Part shown: positions 7,954-16,291 of the stretch, piece after piece
Layout: every line of letters begins with the position of its first letter
How positions within the stretch are numbered: the stretch's first letter is position 1
Assembly: GCA_029546925.1 (NCBI GenBank)
Contig: JAKPQM010000036.1
Coordinates: 21,789-85,788, forward strand
Direction: 5' to 3'
Origin: Actinomycetes bacterium
GTDB taxonomy: Bacteria > Actinomycetota > Coriobacteriia > Coriobacteriales > Atopobiaceae
Length of the DNA: 64,000 nucleotides
Translations under genes and position numbers: made by a program
The notes under the pieces: generated by a model
What the model was told of the DNA's origin: nothing
Database searches by the model: none
What the model saw: only the letters and a program-made list of their open reading frames with translations

Positions 7954-10698
7954 ATGAAGACGTTCGGGCAACTTCGCTACAATCGTCCTCTCCGCGACTA
8001 CCAGCAGCGAGTTCTCAACCGCTTTGCCACCTATGCAAGCAACGGCAAGGTCAACATCGTCGCCGCCCCCGGCAGCGGCAAGACCGTTCTCGGCCTTGAG
8101 ATGATTTGTCGGCTCGGCAGGGCGGCATTGGTCCTCTCCCCCTCCGTCACGGTGCGCCAGCAATGGGGCCAGCGCTTTGCAGAGGGATTCCTACCCGAGG
8201 ACGAGGATGCGAACGATTACATCTCGCACTCCCTGCGCACGCCGAAGCTGCTCACATCAACGACCTACCAAGCACTCCACGCAGCTTGGACGAGGGGAAT
8301 CAGCCGAGAGTCATCCGAGGACGAGCCCGACGGCACGCCCGCAGAACCCGAGGACTTCTCGGACTTCGATATCCTTGCGGCCATAAAGGAGGCGGGCATC
8401 GGCACCATCTGCCTCGACGAGGCCCACCATCTGCGTGCGGAATGGCATCGTGCCCTCGAAGCGTTTATCAGGGCACTCGACGGCCAGGTCATCATCATCT
8501 CGCTCACGGCCACTCCCCCTTATGACTCGACAGCTGCGGAGTGGAAGCGCTACATAGACCTGTGCGGAGAGATAGACGAGGAGATCTACGTTCCCGAGCT
8601 GGTGAAGCAGGGGATCCTCTGCCCGCATCAGGACTATATCCACTTCAGCTACCCCACCGCAAGCGAACGGGAGCTCCTGCGACGCCACCGCCGGCAGGCG
8701 GCAGAAGCCCTCGCCGACATTCGCGACGCAGGCATCGTGCCCAAGGCGCTCGATGTCTTCCTCAAGGGGAATGCCGAAGCCATCTACCAGGTCCTCTACA
8801 TCTACGAGGCGCAGGTGCGGTCGCTCTTTCGCTTGGCAAAGTTCATGGGAAGGGATGTCGACCATGCGTGGCGTCGTGCCGTGGCGCCGCACGGACGGCT
8901 GGGCAGGTACAGCATCGACGATGCAGAATACGGGCTCCAGCTTGTGCTTGACCGTCCCGACCTCTTCGGACAGGAGACCGCAGGCGAGCTCGAACACATC
9001 CTTGCACGGCATGGCATGCTCAAACACCGTCGGGTAAAGCTCAGAACGAACCGCAAGCTGGATCGCACGCTCGTCGCATCCATGGGCAAGCTGGGTTCTA
9101 TCCAGCGCATCGCGATGTGCGAGACGGCCAGCATGGGAGCAGCACTGCGCATGGTGATACTTGCCGATTATATCCGTGCCGACCTCACGGGCCTCATCGG
9201 TCGCGCAACCGCACTCGACCAGATGGGCGTTGTCCCCATCTTCGAGGCACTCAGGCGCACCGATGGCATCGACGGGCGGATTGCGCTGCTCTCGGGCTCG
9301 CTCGTAATTGTACCTGTGTCCTCTGAGGAGGGAATCAGACGCATCGCAGCCGAGAAGGGCGTGACCATGCGGTTCCGCCCCATTCCAAGCGCCGCCGATG
9401 TGCCCTATGAGGAGGCGGTTTTCTCCAACTCGAACCAAGAGCGTGTCGCGGTTATGACCGAGGCGCTCACCCAGGGACTCGTGCGGATACTCGTGGGCAC
9501 CAAGGCGCTTCTTGGGGAAGGATGGGACTCGCCCTGCGTGAACACACTGGTGCTCGCCTCGACCGTGAGCACGTTCATGCTCTCGAACCAGCTGCGCGGG
9601 CGCGCCATCCGCACCGACCCTGCCATGCCGGACAAGACGGCCGACATCTGGTACCTTGTTACGGTGGAGCCGCCGATCGATCCCAATGACAAGCTGTCCT
9701 CCTTCTTCTTCGCAGATGAGCTCTCGCAAGATGAGGCGGTGCTCGGCAGTGACTGGGACACGCTCGTACGTCGTTTCGACTGCTTCGTGGGACCTGTTTA
9801 TGACGGGCCGCCGGAGATCACAAGCGGCATCGAGCGTGTGAGCATCATACGCCCACCCTTCACCGAGCGCGGCATCGAGGAGATCGATCGGCAGATGGAG
9901 ATGAGGGCCTTCGGTCGTCCCACAATGGCGGCGCAGTGGCAGGGCGTGCTCAAGGATATTACGACACCCGAGCTGCATGAACGCGTCGTGACGTCTCCCA
10001 ATGTGGGCGTGGGGACCTTTGAGGTGCTCAACGGGCTGGCTCTGGCCCTTTCGGTCGGACTCCTGAGCTTCCTCGGTTGGATGCTCAGGATGTTGACAAC
10101 CTTCTCGTATACGGGCGCGGACGAGACCACGATCATAGCGCTGCTCATTGCTTTGGCAATCATCGCAGTAGCGATGGTAAGGCTCTCGATACGCCTCGTA
10201 CGCCGGCTCTCGCCAAAGCGCCGCATGCAATCTATGGCCGAAGCCCTCCTCGCGGCAATGCGCTCGATGGGCCTCATGAGCGGAACGGGCGGCAGGGTGA
10301 TGGTGAGGTCCGATCCGGCGCAGAGTTCCTTCCAAGTGAGTCTCGAGGGAACCACGTTGCATGACAGGCATCTCTTTGCCGAGGCCGTAGCCCAGATGTG
10401 CTCGCCCATAGACAATCCGAGCTATGTGCTGGTGGAGAATGTCCTGCGCGGGACCTCGGGTACGCGGAACTATCGGCAAAGCTTCGCCTGCCCCGCTGTC
10501 ATGGGCACCCGTGCGGGTGCCAATGCGCTCGCGGAAGAGCTCGAACGCACCGTGGGCAGCTTCGAGGTTGTATCCACCCGATCACTGGAAGGTCGCGCGA
10601 CGCTCTGGAAATGCCGCGAGCGTTCGCTGGTCAACCTCAACGATCGGCTCGTACGGGCGCACCGGGTGGTCCGAGGGACAGCCCGCTTCCAAGACTGA
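7954..10698 (+). CDS. SF2 DEAD/DEAH-type helicase with two membrane segments
   Basis: A 914-residue protein with a superfamily 2 helicase core: Walker A APGSGKT (38-44), DEAH box (155-158), motif III LTATPP (184-189) and motif VI QLRGRAIR (546-553), so it should hydrolyse ATP and act on DNA or RNA. The two RecA lobes are separated by a long unrecognised insert (about 200-470). After the helicase part lie two hydrophobic segments (about 693-715 and 727-748) followed by basic residues, then a 165-residue soluble C-terminal domain I do not recognise. A cytosolic helicase anchored to the membrane is unusual. GAGGAGGAT precedes the ATG. No nuclease, methylase or toxin partner is adjacent. Function unknown; a role in defence, competence or envelope-linked nucleic-acid handling would be speculation. 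Confidence 0.85.
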   Translation: MKTFGQLRYNRPLRDYQQRVLNRFATYASNGKVNIVAAPGSGKTVLGLEMICRLGRAALVLSPSVTVRQQWGQRFAEGFLPEDEDANDYISHSLRTPKLLTSTTYQALHAAWTRGISRESSEDEPDGTPAEPEDFSDFDILAAIKEAGIGTICLDEAHHLRAEWHRALEAFIRALDGQVIIISLTATPPYDSTAAEWKRYIDLCGEIDEEIYVPELVKQGILCPHQDYIHFSYPTASERELLRRHRRQAAEALADIRDAGIVPKALDVFLKGNAEAIYQVLYIYEAQVRSLFRLAKFMGRDVDHAWRRAVAPHGRLGRYSIDDAEYGLQLVLDRPDLFGQETAGELEHILARHGMLKHRRVKLRTNRKLDRTLVASMGKLGSIQRIAMCETASMGAALRMVILADYIRADLTGLIGRATALDQMGVVPIFEALRRTDGIDGRIALLSGSLVIVPVSSEEGIRRIAAEKGVTMRFRPIPSAADVPYEEAVFSNSNQERVAVMTEALTQGLVRILVGTKALLGEGWDSPCVNTLVLASTVSTFMLSNQLRGRAIRTDPAMPDKTADIWYLVTVEPPIDPNDKLSSFFFADELSQDEAVLGSDWDTLVRRFDCFVGPVYDGPPEITSGIERVSIIRPPFTERGIEEIDRQMEMRAFGRPTMAAQWQGVLKDITTPELHERVVTSPNVGVGTFEVLNGLALALSVGLLSFLGWMLRMLTTFSYTGADETTIIALLIALAIIAVAMVRLSIRLVRRLSPKRRMQSMAEALLAAMRSMGLMSGTGGRVMVRSDPAQSSFQVSLEGTTLHDRHLFAEAVAQMCSPIDNPSYVLVENVLRGTSGTRNYRQSFACPAVMGTRAGANALAEELERTVGSFEVVSTRSLEGRATLWKCRERSLVNLNDRLVRAHRVVRGTARFQD

Positions 10699-10763
10699 GC
10701 TTGACAGGGGCACGGTTGTTTCCAGCTGCATATGCGCAGCAGGCGATCTTCGCATGCAGATGC

Positions 10764-11210
10764 CTACGCACCCTCCAAGCTGCGTCCGATGCGGTATATG
10801 CACACGGTGAAAAGCGCAGGCGGAAGCGCGAGCACAAGCATGGCTACGATACGGTCGATAGAGGCATCTGATACAGCGGTCACCAATGTCAGCGTCCATA
10901 CTGCCCACCAGAGTCCTGTAGTCACCTGTGCTGCAACCAAACTTGCGCGCACGGGGCGCACGGCTAGGACGACTGCAGCCAGGGAAGGAGCGGCAGGAAC
11001 CAAGAGGATCAGGGCAAGGAAGCGCCCCACGGCCACACCCAAGTAGTCGGAACCGCTGGCGCCGGAGCCCGCAAGTCGGGCCTCCTCCTCGAAGGACTGG
11101 ACTGCCAGATGAATGCCTCCCACAGCATAGAGCAGCAGGATGAACGCAAGTATTCCAAGGGCAAGGCGCGCGCCGGAAGCACCGGCAGGCTGTTCGGGAT
11201 GATCTTCCAC
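10764..11210 (-). CDS. Hypothetical four-helix membrane protein
   Basis: A 148-residue protein with four predicted membrane helices (about 15-38, 58-80, 88-110 and 118-138) and a short acidic N-terminus. It matches no family I recognise. The start is GTG at 11210, with GGGGA about six bases upstream. It is convergent with the helicase gene, separated by 65 bp, so the two are not an operon. Composition is Ala/Leu/Val-rich, as in simple integral membrane proteins, with no conserved charged residues inside the helices that would suggest transport. Confidence 0.6.
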   Translation of the reverse strand: MEDHPEQPAGASGARLALGILAFILLLYAVGGIHLAVQSFEEEARLAGSGASGSDYLGVAVGRFLALILLVPAAPSLAAVVLAVRPVRASLVAAQVTTGLWWAVWTLTLVTAVSDASIDRIVAMLVLALPPALFTVCIYRIGRSLEGA

Positions 11211-11522
11211 GAGAATCCCCCGTCTACGATACGCGCCTGTTTGGAGAATGCTGCAATAGATGATCTATCCTAGGCGAGGCCTTAAAGCCGATGCCAGACT
11301 CGATAGGGTTTCCATCTGAATCACATGGGCTAAGAGCTCATCCTCCTATGCAGTCCCATATCAGCCGCAAGTATCTTCGCCCTGATGAGTACCGCCGCTG
11401 CAAATCCAACGGTCAACCCTCAAACAGCGTCGGTTGGAAACATAGCTAAAATCGTATCTAATTAGGTTGGAAAGATAGGTTGCTGAGCTCGTCACTGCTC
11501 TCGAGGATGGGGATTCATACAT
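11211..11522. other. Intergenic stretch, no recognised gene
   Basis: About 310 bp between the divergent membrane-protein and DUF488 genes. It becomes AT-rich near 11440-11480 and may hold promoters for both, but no convincing -35/-10 pair was found and no coding frame is credible. Confidence 0.4.
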
Positions 11523-11888
11523 ATGACAAGAATACAGATCAAGCGCGTCTACGATCAAGTGGAGGAGTCAGACGGGATGCGCATCCTGATCGACCGCCTG
11601 TGGCCGCGTGGCATCAGGAAGGAGGCTCTGGAGCTCGACGCATGGCCGAAGGAGCTCGCACCATCCGCCGAGGCGCGTAGGGAGTTCGGCCACAGGGCCG
11701 AAAACTTCGACGCATTCGCCCACCGCTACCGCATGGAGCTCGACGCGAGCGATGCCGTTAGGGCATGCGTCGAAGGATTGCGCTCCAAGGCTCCCCAGAC
11801 GCTCACCCTCCTGTATGCGGCACGGGATCCGCAGATCAACCATGCTGTTATCCTGAAGCAGTGGCTTGAGGAGAGGCTGGGAGGCTGA
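11523..11888 (+). CDS. DUF488 family protein (YeaO-like)
   Basis: A 121-residue protein matching the DUF488/YeaO family: RILIDRLWPRG near the N-terminus (20-30), the ELDAWPKELAPSAE segment, FGH, and a C-terminal LTLLYAARDPQINHAVIL stretch. These are the invariant landmarks of the family, and the length is typical (115-125 residues). The biochemical role is not established. The ATG at 11523 is preceded by GGATGGGG at a somewhat long distance. The gene stands alone and is convergent with the pseudogene downstream. Confidence 0.85.
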   Translation: MTRIQIKRVYDQVEESDGMRILIDRLWPRGIRKEALELDAWPKELAPSAEARREFGHRAENFDAFAHRYRMELDASDAVRACVEGLRSKAPQTLTLLYAARDPQINHAVILKQWLEERLGG

Positions 11889-11927
11889 GCGTATAGGATC
11901 CATCCCAACCGAAATCGGATCGGGCGG

Positions 11928-12194
11928 CTAGCGCTCCGTCTCGACAAGGACGGCATTGAAAGTCTCATAGGAAGCCACGAGCTGCTTGGCGCGCTCCTCC
12001 CCCTGATCGGTGAGGTACACGGGCCTCGCCCGGTGCAACGCATCGATAAGGCCCTCGTCGCACAAAGCATCGACGGTATCCCGATCGTAACCCTTTCAAG
12101 AACGCATCACGGTACCAACGTGCACATCCTCTTTACAAGAGGTGAGATAGATGAGCATCAGGATCATATCGTGGATGAGCTTCTCGCGGTCCAT
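11928..12194 (-). pseudogene. DUF6429-like small gene with in-frame TGA
   Basis: An 88-codon frame begins at ATG 12194 behind a good GGGGAGG site and runs to TAG at 11928, interrupted only by TGA at 12096-12098. The two halves read MDREKLIHDMILMLIYLTSC... and KGYDRDTVDALCDEGLIDAL..., which together match the pattern LLYLTS...WKGYD...L...GLI of DUF6429-type proteins. The TGA lies exactly where that pattern has Trp, one base away from TGG. I read this as a recent nonsense mutation or a sequencing error. The upstream gene part overlaps nothing else, and a 100-bp palindromic repeat begins 69 bp before the start codon. Confidence 0.6.
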
Positions 12195-12262
12195 GGCGGC
12201 CTCCCCAGCTCGAACGTTACGGCGCATGGCGTCCTGAAACGTATATAGCCTGCAGACGCCGG

Positions 12263-12362
12263 CCCTTTCCACGAACATCCCAGCCCGAACACGAACATCC
12301 TGCAGATGTTCATGAACATCCCGGGGATGATCATGTTCGCATTGGGATGTTCGTGGAAAGGG
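12263..12362. repeat. ~100-bp cruciform repeat, copy 1 (GAACATCC family)
   Basis: Perfect 20-bp outer arms (12263-12282 and 12343-12362) enclose a second level of short inverted repeats: GAACATC-ctgca-GATGTTC and GAACATCC-cgg-GGATGATC. Folded, this gives a long stem topped by two hairpins. Two related copies occur at 41917-42016 and 60982-61077, all in the same orientation and all intergenic. Confidence 0.85.
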
Positions 12363-12409
12363 TCTCCCAGTGCATCGCGCCGCCAGCTCTTGCACACTGG
12401 GAATGGGGC

Positions 12410-12627
12410 TTAATGTGCAAGAGCCAAGACCAAAAACGATAATGAAACGTTTGCAATCGAAATTGCGCGCCATAGAGGCAACCATACGGGCTCTTCGATC
12501 GCATCTGTGGTAAGCAGATCGAGGCTGGCCAGCGTACGCTCGACCGTCTCGTGCTTGAAGGCAACACGCCCTCGCTCGCGACCGCGCTCCACGAACTTGT
12601 GCAGCTCGCTCGTACTCCTAGGTTCAT
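12410..12627 (-). pseudogene. Possible frameshifted small gene downstream of the YfbU gene
   Basis: An ATG at 12627 has an excellent GAAGGGAGGG site and lies 28 bp after the YfbU-gene stop, as expected for an operon partner. Its own frame soon becomes implausible (Ser/Arg/Pro-rich). Shifting one base after about seven codons gives a protein-like frame running to 12410, reading ELHKFVERGRERGRV..., DLLTTDAIEEP... and a hydrophobic end. This suggests a frameshifted remnant of a protein of about 70 residues. No family is recognised. A chance open frame remains possible. Confidence 0.3.
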
Positions 12628-12654
12628 GGACGATCCCTCCCTTCGCGCATAGTC

Positions 12655-13374
12655 CTAGTAACCGGAATTGTGCGGGATGGCGGACACGACCTTCTTTATT
12701 TCGTCCAAACTCAGCAAACGGCCCGTGAGCAGGTGCTTGCGCCAGATCTGGCTGAAACAGCGATTCATGCGGCGGTACACATCGAGGTTCCTGTGATGGG
12801 AGTTACCGTCATCTGAAAAGCGCGAGAGAGGCTCCGCGAGCTCGGTATAGCGTTCTTCCTTGAACAGGTACTCGACATAGCCGGGCAGCGCCGTCTCCCC
12901 ATCAGCGCTGTAGTCGAAACCTCGAAACGATATGTCCCTCTCCTCGATCTCGGCTCTCTCTTTGTCATCAAGACTGTCATACGATGCCCTGAGGACGCGG
13001 AACATGTCGAGAATATCGAGGAGCTCGTCACTACGGGAACTGGGAATCTCCGGCTTGAGGGCCGCAAAGACCCGATGGTACTCTCCCGTGAATCCCTCCT
13101 CTAGGATTCTGGCATTCTGCGTGTGGTGGTCGCGCTCGTCTTTATCAAGGCCCTCGCACTGCGAGAGAATCAGCTCGGTGTTGCGGAGGATGAGCCTATT
13201 GGCGTTGTTTATGGTGTAGGGAGCCGTCTCCTCCGGATAGTCCTCACGCCCGAGTCCTGTGATGGAGTTGAGCGCCTCGATGATGACTCCAGAAAGGGTG
13301 CTCTCGCTCTCCTGCGCGAGCGTGTCGAGCCGAGACTTAAGCTCGTCGCTGACTCTGATCGATACGGTGGGCAT
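12655..13374 (-). CDS. YfbU-family protein with N-terminal RHH domain
   Basis: A 239-residue protein. Residues 1-45 (MPTVSIRVSDELKSRLDTLA...) form a ribbon-helix-helix DNA-binding domain; residues about 55-239 match the YfbU family, with LILRNTEL, ILEEGFTGEYHRVF and the C-terminal HRNLDVYRRMNRCFSQIW signature. E. coli YfbU is about 165 residues and lacks the RHH part, so this is a fused form. The ATG at 13374 has AAAGGAGG six bases upstream, much better than the upstream in-frame starts. The AT-rich promoter region has a TTGACA box (13438-13443, minus strand) and two ACAGTA direct repeats that may be the RHH operator. Role unknown; an autoregulated toxin-antitoxin-like module is conceivable. 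Confidence 0.82.
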   Translation of the reverse strand: MPTVSIRVSDELKSRLDTLAQESESTLSGVIIEALNSITGLGREDYPEETAPYTINNANRLILRNTELILSQCEGLDKDERDHHTQNARILEEGFTGEYHRVFAALKPEIPSSRSDELLDILDMFRVLRASYDSLDDKERAEIEERDISFRGFDYSADGETALPGYVEYLFKEERYTELAEPLSRFSDDGNSHHRNLDVYRRMNRCFSQIWRKHLLTGRLLSLDEIKKVVSAIPHNSGY

Positions 13375-13766
13375 TCCCGCCCTCCTTTCATTGATGAAAT
13401 ACATGCCGTGTATTACTGTGTTACATATACTGTAAGCTGTCAAGAGTGGAAGGTTGCATCGTCGGCACATCGCATCCCGACGCGAGCAGTTCCAGCAAGC
13501 TGTCTATGGGCGATCGTTGCTTTTCTCCCGAATCGTGCTATCGCTTCTTCGGCTCTGGCATCTTCGCGAGCGACAACGACGAATCATCGGTCAAAAAGCC
13601 CGAGGGGTGCATCCTCCAACATACGACGAGAACCGCAACCCTTCGGTTTGCCGTGCCTGGTCAGACCGGCCAAACCCTGATGTTCGTCGACACATCGAAT
13701 AGCCTACAACAGCTACCGACAGGTTTTCCGGACTCCCTGATGAGGCCGACGCGCAGGGATGGATCG
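13375..13766. other. Intergenic stretch, YfbU promoter plus unassigned sequence
   Basis: The first 70 bases form the AT-rich promoter of the YfbU gene. The remaining 320 bases hold no gene I can support. A minus-strand frame around 13470-13620 broken by TAG is mildly protein-like but unrecognised. Confidence 0.4.
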
Positions 13767-14387
13767 CTACTTATCCTTGTATCGCGTACGATATCCGGGA
13801 TTCTCATCCGGGCGATAGGCATTGGGATACAGCTGATCGGTCGAGACATCGAGGGAAACCTTCTTGATGCGGTTGTACAGCTCGTAGGGATCTTTGATGT
13901 GCTTGAGGCGATACCCCGCAACGGTGCGACGGCGGCGGCCGCTCCCCGTACCCGTATCTGGGGTCAGCCGAATCGTCCCTAGGCCGAGCAGGTTCTCCAC
14001 AGGGTTGACGTTGACGGCTAGGTTGCTGATCTCGCGCAGCTCGAGACTGCTGACATCCGTCCCGAAGATTCCCGAGCTGTGATAGACCCGTCTGTCAGTC
14101 AGCGCATACTCGATCCTGTGCCACGTGACCGCCCGGTAGATCAAGCTTCCGAACACGTACCACACCGGCATCAGGTGAACGAGCATGAAGGGGGCGGAGA
14201 TCGCCATGAATGGGTCGCCTGCAAAGGTCTCGACACCACGCAGGGTGCCGAAGAGGCTCAAGTCGAAGAGGAGCCATATGATCGCGACGAGGTAGGCAAG
14301 GGGATTTCCCACGATGTGCAGCAGGGCGTGGGGCCTGCCGGACCAGAGGACGCGCTCGTCCGCGTCAATCATTCTATCGAGCATCAT
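13767..14387 (-). CDS. Bacterial PH-domain membrane protein
   Basis: A 206-residue protein with two membrane segments (about 28-50 and 66-88) followed by a bacterial PH (DUF304/bPH_2) domain: TWHRIEYALTDRRVYHSSGIFGTDVSSLEL is the typical opening, followed by NLAVNVNPVENLLGLGTIRL. These proteins sit in the cytoplasmic membrane with the PH domain inside; their partner is usually unknown. Residue 1 is ATG at 14387 (or the next codon, also ATG). The C-terminal 35 residues are Tyr/Arg/Asp-rich and extend past the family core. The gene stands alone and is divergent from the LCP gene. Confidence 0.8.
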   Translation of the reverse strand: MMLDRMIDADERVLWSGRPHALLHIVGNPLAYLVAIIWLLFDLSLFGTLRGVETFAGDPFMAISAPFMLVHLMPVWYVFGSLIYRAVTWHRIEYALTDRRVYHSSGIFGTDVSSLELREISNLAVNVNPVENLLGLGTIRLTPDTGTGSGRRRRTVAGYRLKHIKDPYELYNRIKKVSLDVSTDQLYPNAYRPDENPGYRTRYKDK

Positions 14388-14627
14388 CTGAATGCCTCGC
14401 TTTCCAATCGGTGCCGTCTCATTGTAGGAGAGGACAGCGGCGATACCCGATAAGACCAGACAATCCGCACTTCTCCTTGAGCCTGGAGAAGCCCCCGGCG
14501 CAACGGATCAGCGCATGCGCAGCCAGCTCCAACCATGCGCGTCTTTTGCAAAACCTATGATGCGGAAGCGCTTGCGGTAGAATTATACAGATAGCGGGAA
14601 ATCAACCGCCCATTTCGAAGGGGTCTT

Positions 14628-16172
14628 GTGGCGCGACGCGGAGCACATAGACGCATGACCGCAGAAGAGCAGGCACGCTATTCTGCAGAACGCCGCACAT
14701 ACGCATCGCAGGAAGGCACCCGCTCGGCAACACGCAAACGCACGGGTGCCAATCGCGCGGCAAAGCATGCGGGCGTACCCCAACATGCCGCAGCACGCTC
14801 CGATGGAGCCGCCGGCCAGTATGCCCGACAGCGTGTCAACAAAAAACGCTCGGGCATCGGCAAGAAGATCCTCGTTGTCCTGCTCCTTCTGCTCGCTGCG
14901 GGCGGAGGAGCGTTCGCGTGGTTCTATCACGATGTCAACAGCAGGCTCTCCGAGGGCATCGATCCGGGGATGCAGCAGGTACTCGTCGATTCCAAACTCA
15001 ACCAGCCGTTCTACATGCTCCTCCTCGGCGTCGATAAGGACGAGGATCGTGCAGCAGAGTGGGGCGATTTCGAGGGAAACTGGCGTGCCGATTCCATCAT
15101 CCTCGCACGTATCGACGCCCCCAACCACCAGGTCACGCTCGTCTCGATTCCGCGCGACACCGAAGTCGACTACGGAGATGGCACCAGGGGAAAGATCAAC
15201 GGCGTCTACTCGGACGGCGGAGCTGCGCACATGGTCGAGGTTGTCTCGAGCCTTGCAGGCGTGAATATCTCCCACTACGCCGAGATCAACTTCGACCAGT
15301 TCATCGATATCGTCGACTTGGTCGGCGGCGTCGAGGTCACCCTGCCTGTCCCCGTCTCCGATATGGAGAATGCGGGCATCGATCTGCCAGCAGGCACCCA
15401 GACTTTGAGCGGCGGGGATGCTCTCGGCTTGGTCCGCAGCCGGCATGCTTACGACGAGTACGGCGGCGGCGACTTCTTCCGCGCAGCCAACCAGCGCATG
15501 GTCATAGCGGCCATCATCAAGAAGGTACTCGCACAACCGGTCACCTCCCTACCCGGCCTCGTGACGTCCATGGCCGACGGCGTGGTCACCGACCTCACGG
15601 TCGACCAGATCATCAGCCTCGCCCTAGCCATGAGCGAGCTCGACACCGACCGCGACGTCTACGCAGGCCAGCTCCCCACCATCTCCGAATACATCGACGA
15701 TGTCTGGTACGAGGAAGTCGACACCGATGCGTGGGTCAGGATGATGGGCCGGGTGAACACGGGGCTGCCCCCCTATGCAAGCGATGACGAGGATTTCACT
15801 GCCGGCATCGCGGGCTCGGTAGGAGTCGATGGCAATTCCGGCGGTATCGATTACGAATCCCTCGAACCCGCATACGACGGCTATGTGCTTGTGTTGAACG
15901 GTTCGGGCATCTCGGGCCTCGCCTTCGAGAGAGCGGAGCAGCTCAACGCCGCAGGTTTCGATGCGACTGCCGATAATGCCGACGATTTCGAGCACGGGGT
16001 CACCCACGTGTATTTCAACGGCGGATCGACCGGGGCGGCACGCGCCAAGGGCGTCATCCAAGCACTCGGCCTCGACATCGTAGCCGAGAAGAACAACGGC
16101 AGCTACTCCACAGATTACAGCGTCATCGTCGTCTTAGGTACCGACGCCGATACATCCGCGCAGGAAACCTAA
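14628..16172 (+). CDS. LytR-CpsA-Psr (LCP) family wall glycopolymer ligase
   Basis: A 514-residue membrane-anchored enzyme that should transfer lipid-linked glycopolymers to peptidoglycan outside the cell. Residues 1-78 are a basic, Arg/Ala-rich cytosolic tail; 81-101 is the single membrane helix; the LCP core follows, with the substrate-binding LVSIPRDTEVDYGDG motif, RADSI upstream and the GDALGLVRSRHAYDEYGGGDFFRAANQ segment with its conserved Arg residues. The end (about 405-500) is a LytR_C domain (VLVLNGSGISGLA). The start is GTG at 14628 behind AAGGGG. It is monocistronic, divergent from the PH gene and convergent with ychF. Confidence 0.92.
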   Translation: MARRGAHRRMTAEEQARYSAERRTYASQEGTRSATRKRTGANRAAKHAGVPQHAAARSDGAAGQYARQRVNKKRSGIGKKILVVLLLLLAAGGGAFAWFYHDVNSRLSEGIDPGMQQVLVDSKLNQPFYMLLLGVDKDEDRAAEWGDFEGNWRADSIILARIDAPNHQVTLVSIPRDTEVDYGDGTRGKINGVYSDGGAAHMVEVVSSLAGVNISHYAEINFDQFIDIVDLVGGVEVTLPVPVSDMENAGIDLPAGTQTLSGGDALGLVRSRHAYDEYGGGDFFRAANQRMVIAAIIKKVLAQPVTSLPGLVTSMADGVVTDLTVDQIISLALAMSELDTDRDVYAGQLPTISEYIDDVWYEEVDTDAWVRMMGRVNTGLPPYASDDEDFTAGIAGSVGVDGNSGGIDYESLEPAYDGYVLVLNGSGISGLAFERAEQLNAAGFDATADNADDFEHGVTHVYFNGGSTGAARAKGVIQALGLDIVAEKNNGSYSTDYSVIVVLGTDADTSAQET

Positions 16173-16291
16173 GACGCGGGAGGAGGAGGCTGGGCACCGT
16201 CGGCGAGAACCGGCGTCATCCAGCAGCCTATCGACGTGATTCTGCATCCAGCGGCTCGCGCCGAGCACGGCAGGGGTTTTCGCCGGGTGCG

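Noticed and set aside
8311..10479. Long minus-strand open frame opposite the helicase
   Set aside because: His/Arg-rich shadow of the helicase with no domain match.
12096..12098. Selenocysteine or Trp recoding of TGA in the DUF6429-like gene
   Set aside because: The position is a Trp, not a Cys, site, no selenocysteine-type stem-loop follows, and TGA serves as a normal stop elsewhere in the window.
12263..12362. LexA-type boxes (GAAC...GTTC) in the GAACATCC repeats
   Set aside because: The half sites belong to long nested stems and recur with the whole 100-bp element; spacing does not match a LexA operator, and the neighbours are not SOS genes.
13446..13982. Possible plus-strand gene of 178 residues
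   Set aside because: It runs antisense into the PH-domain gene, lacks a ribosome-binding site and looks like no known protein.
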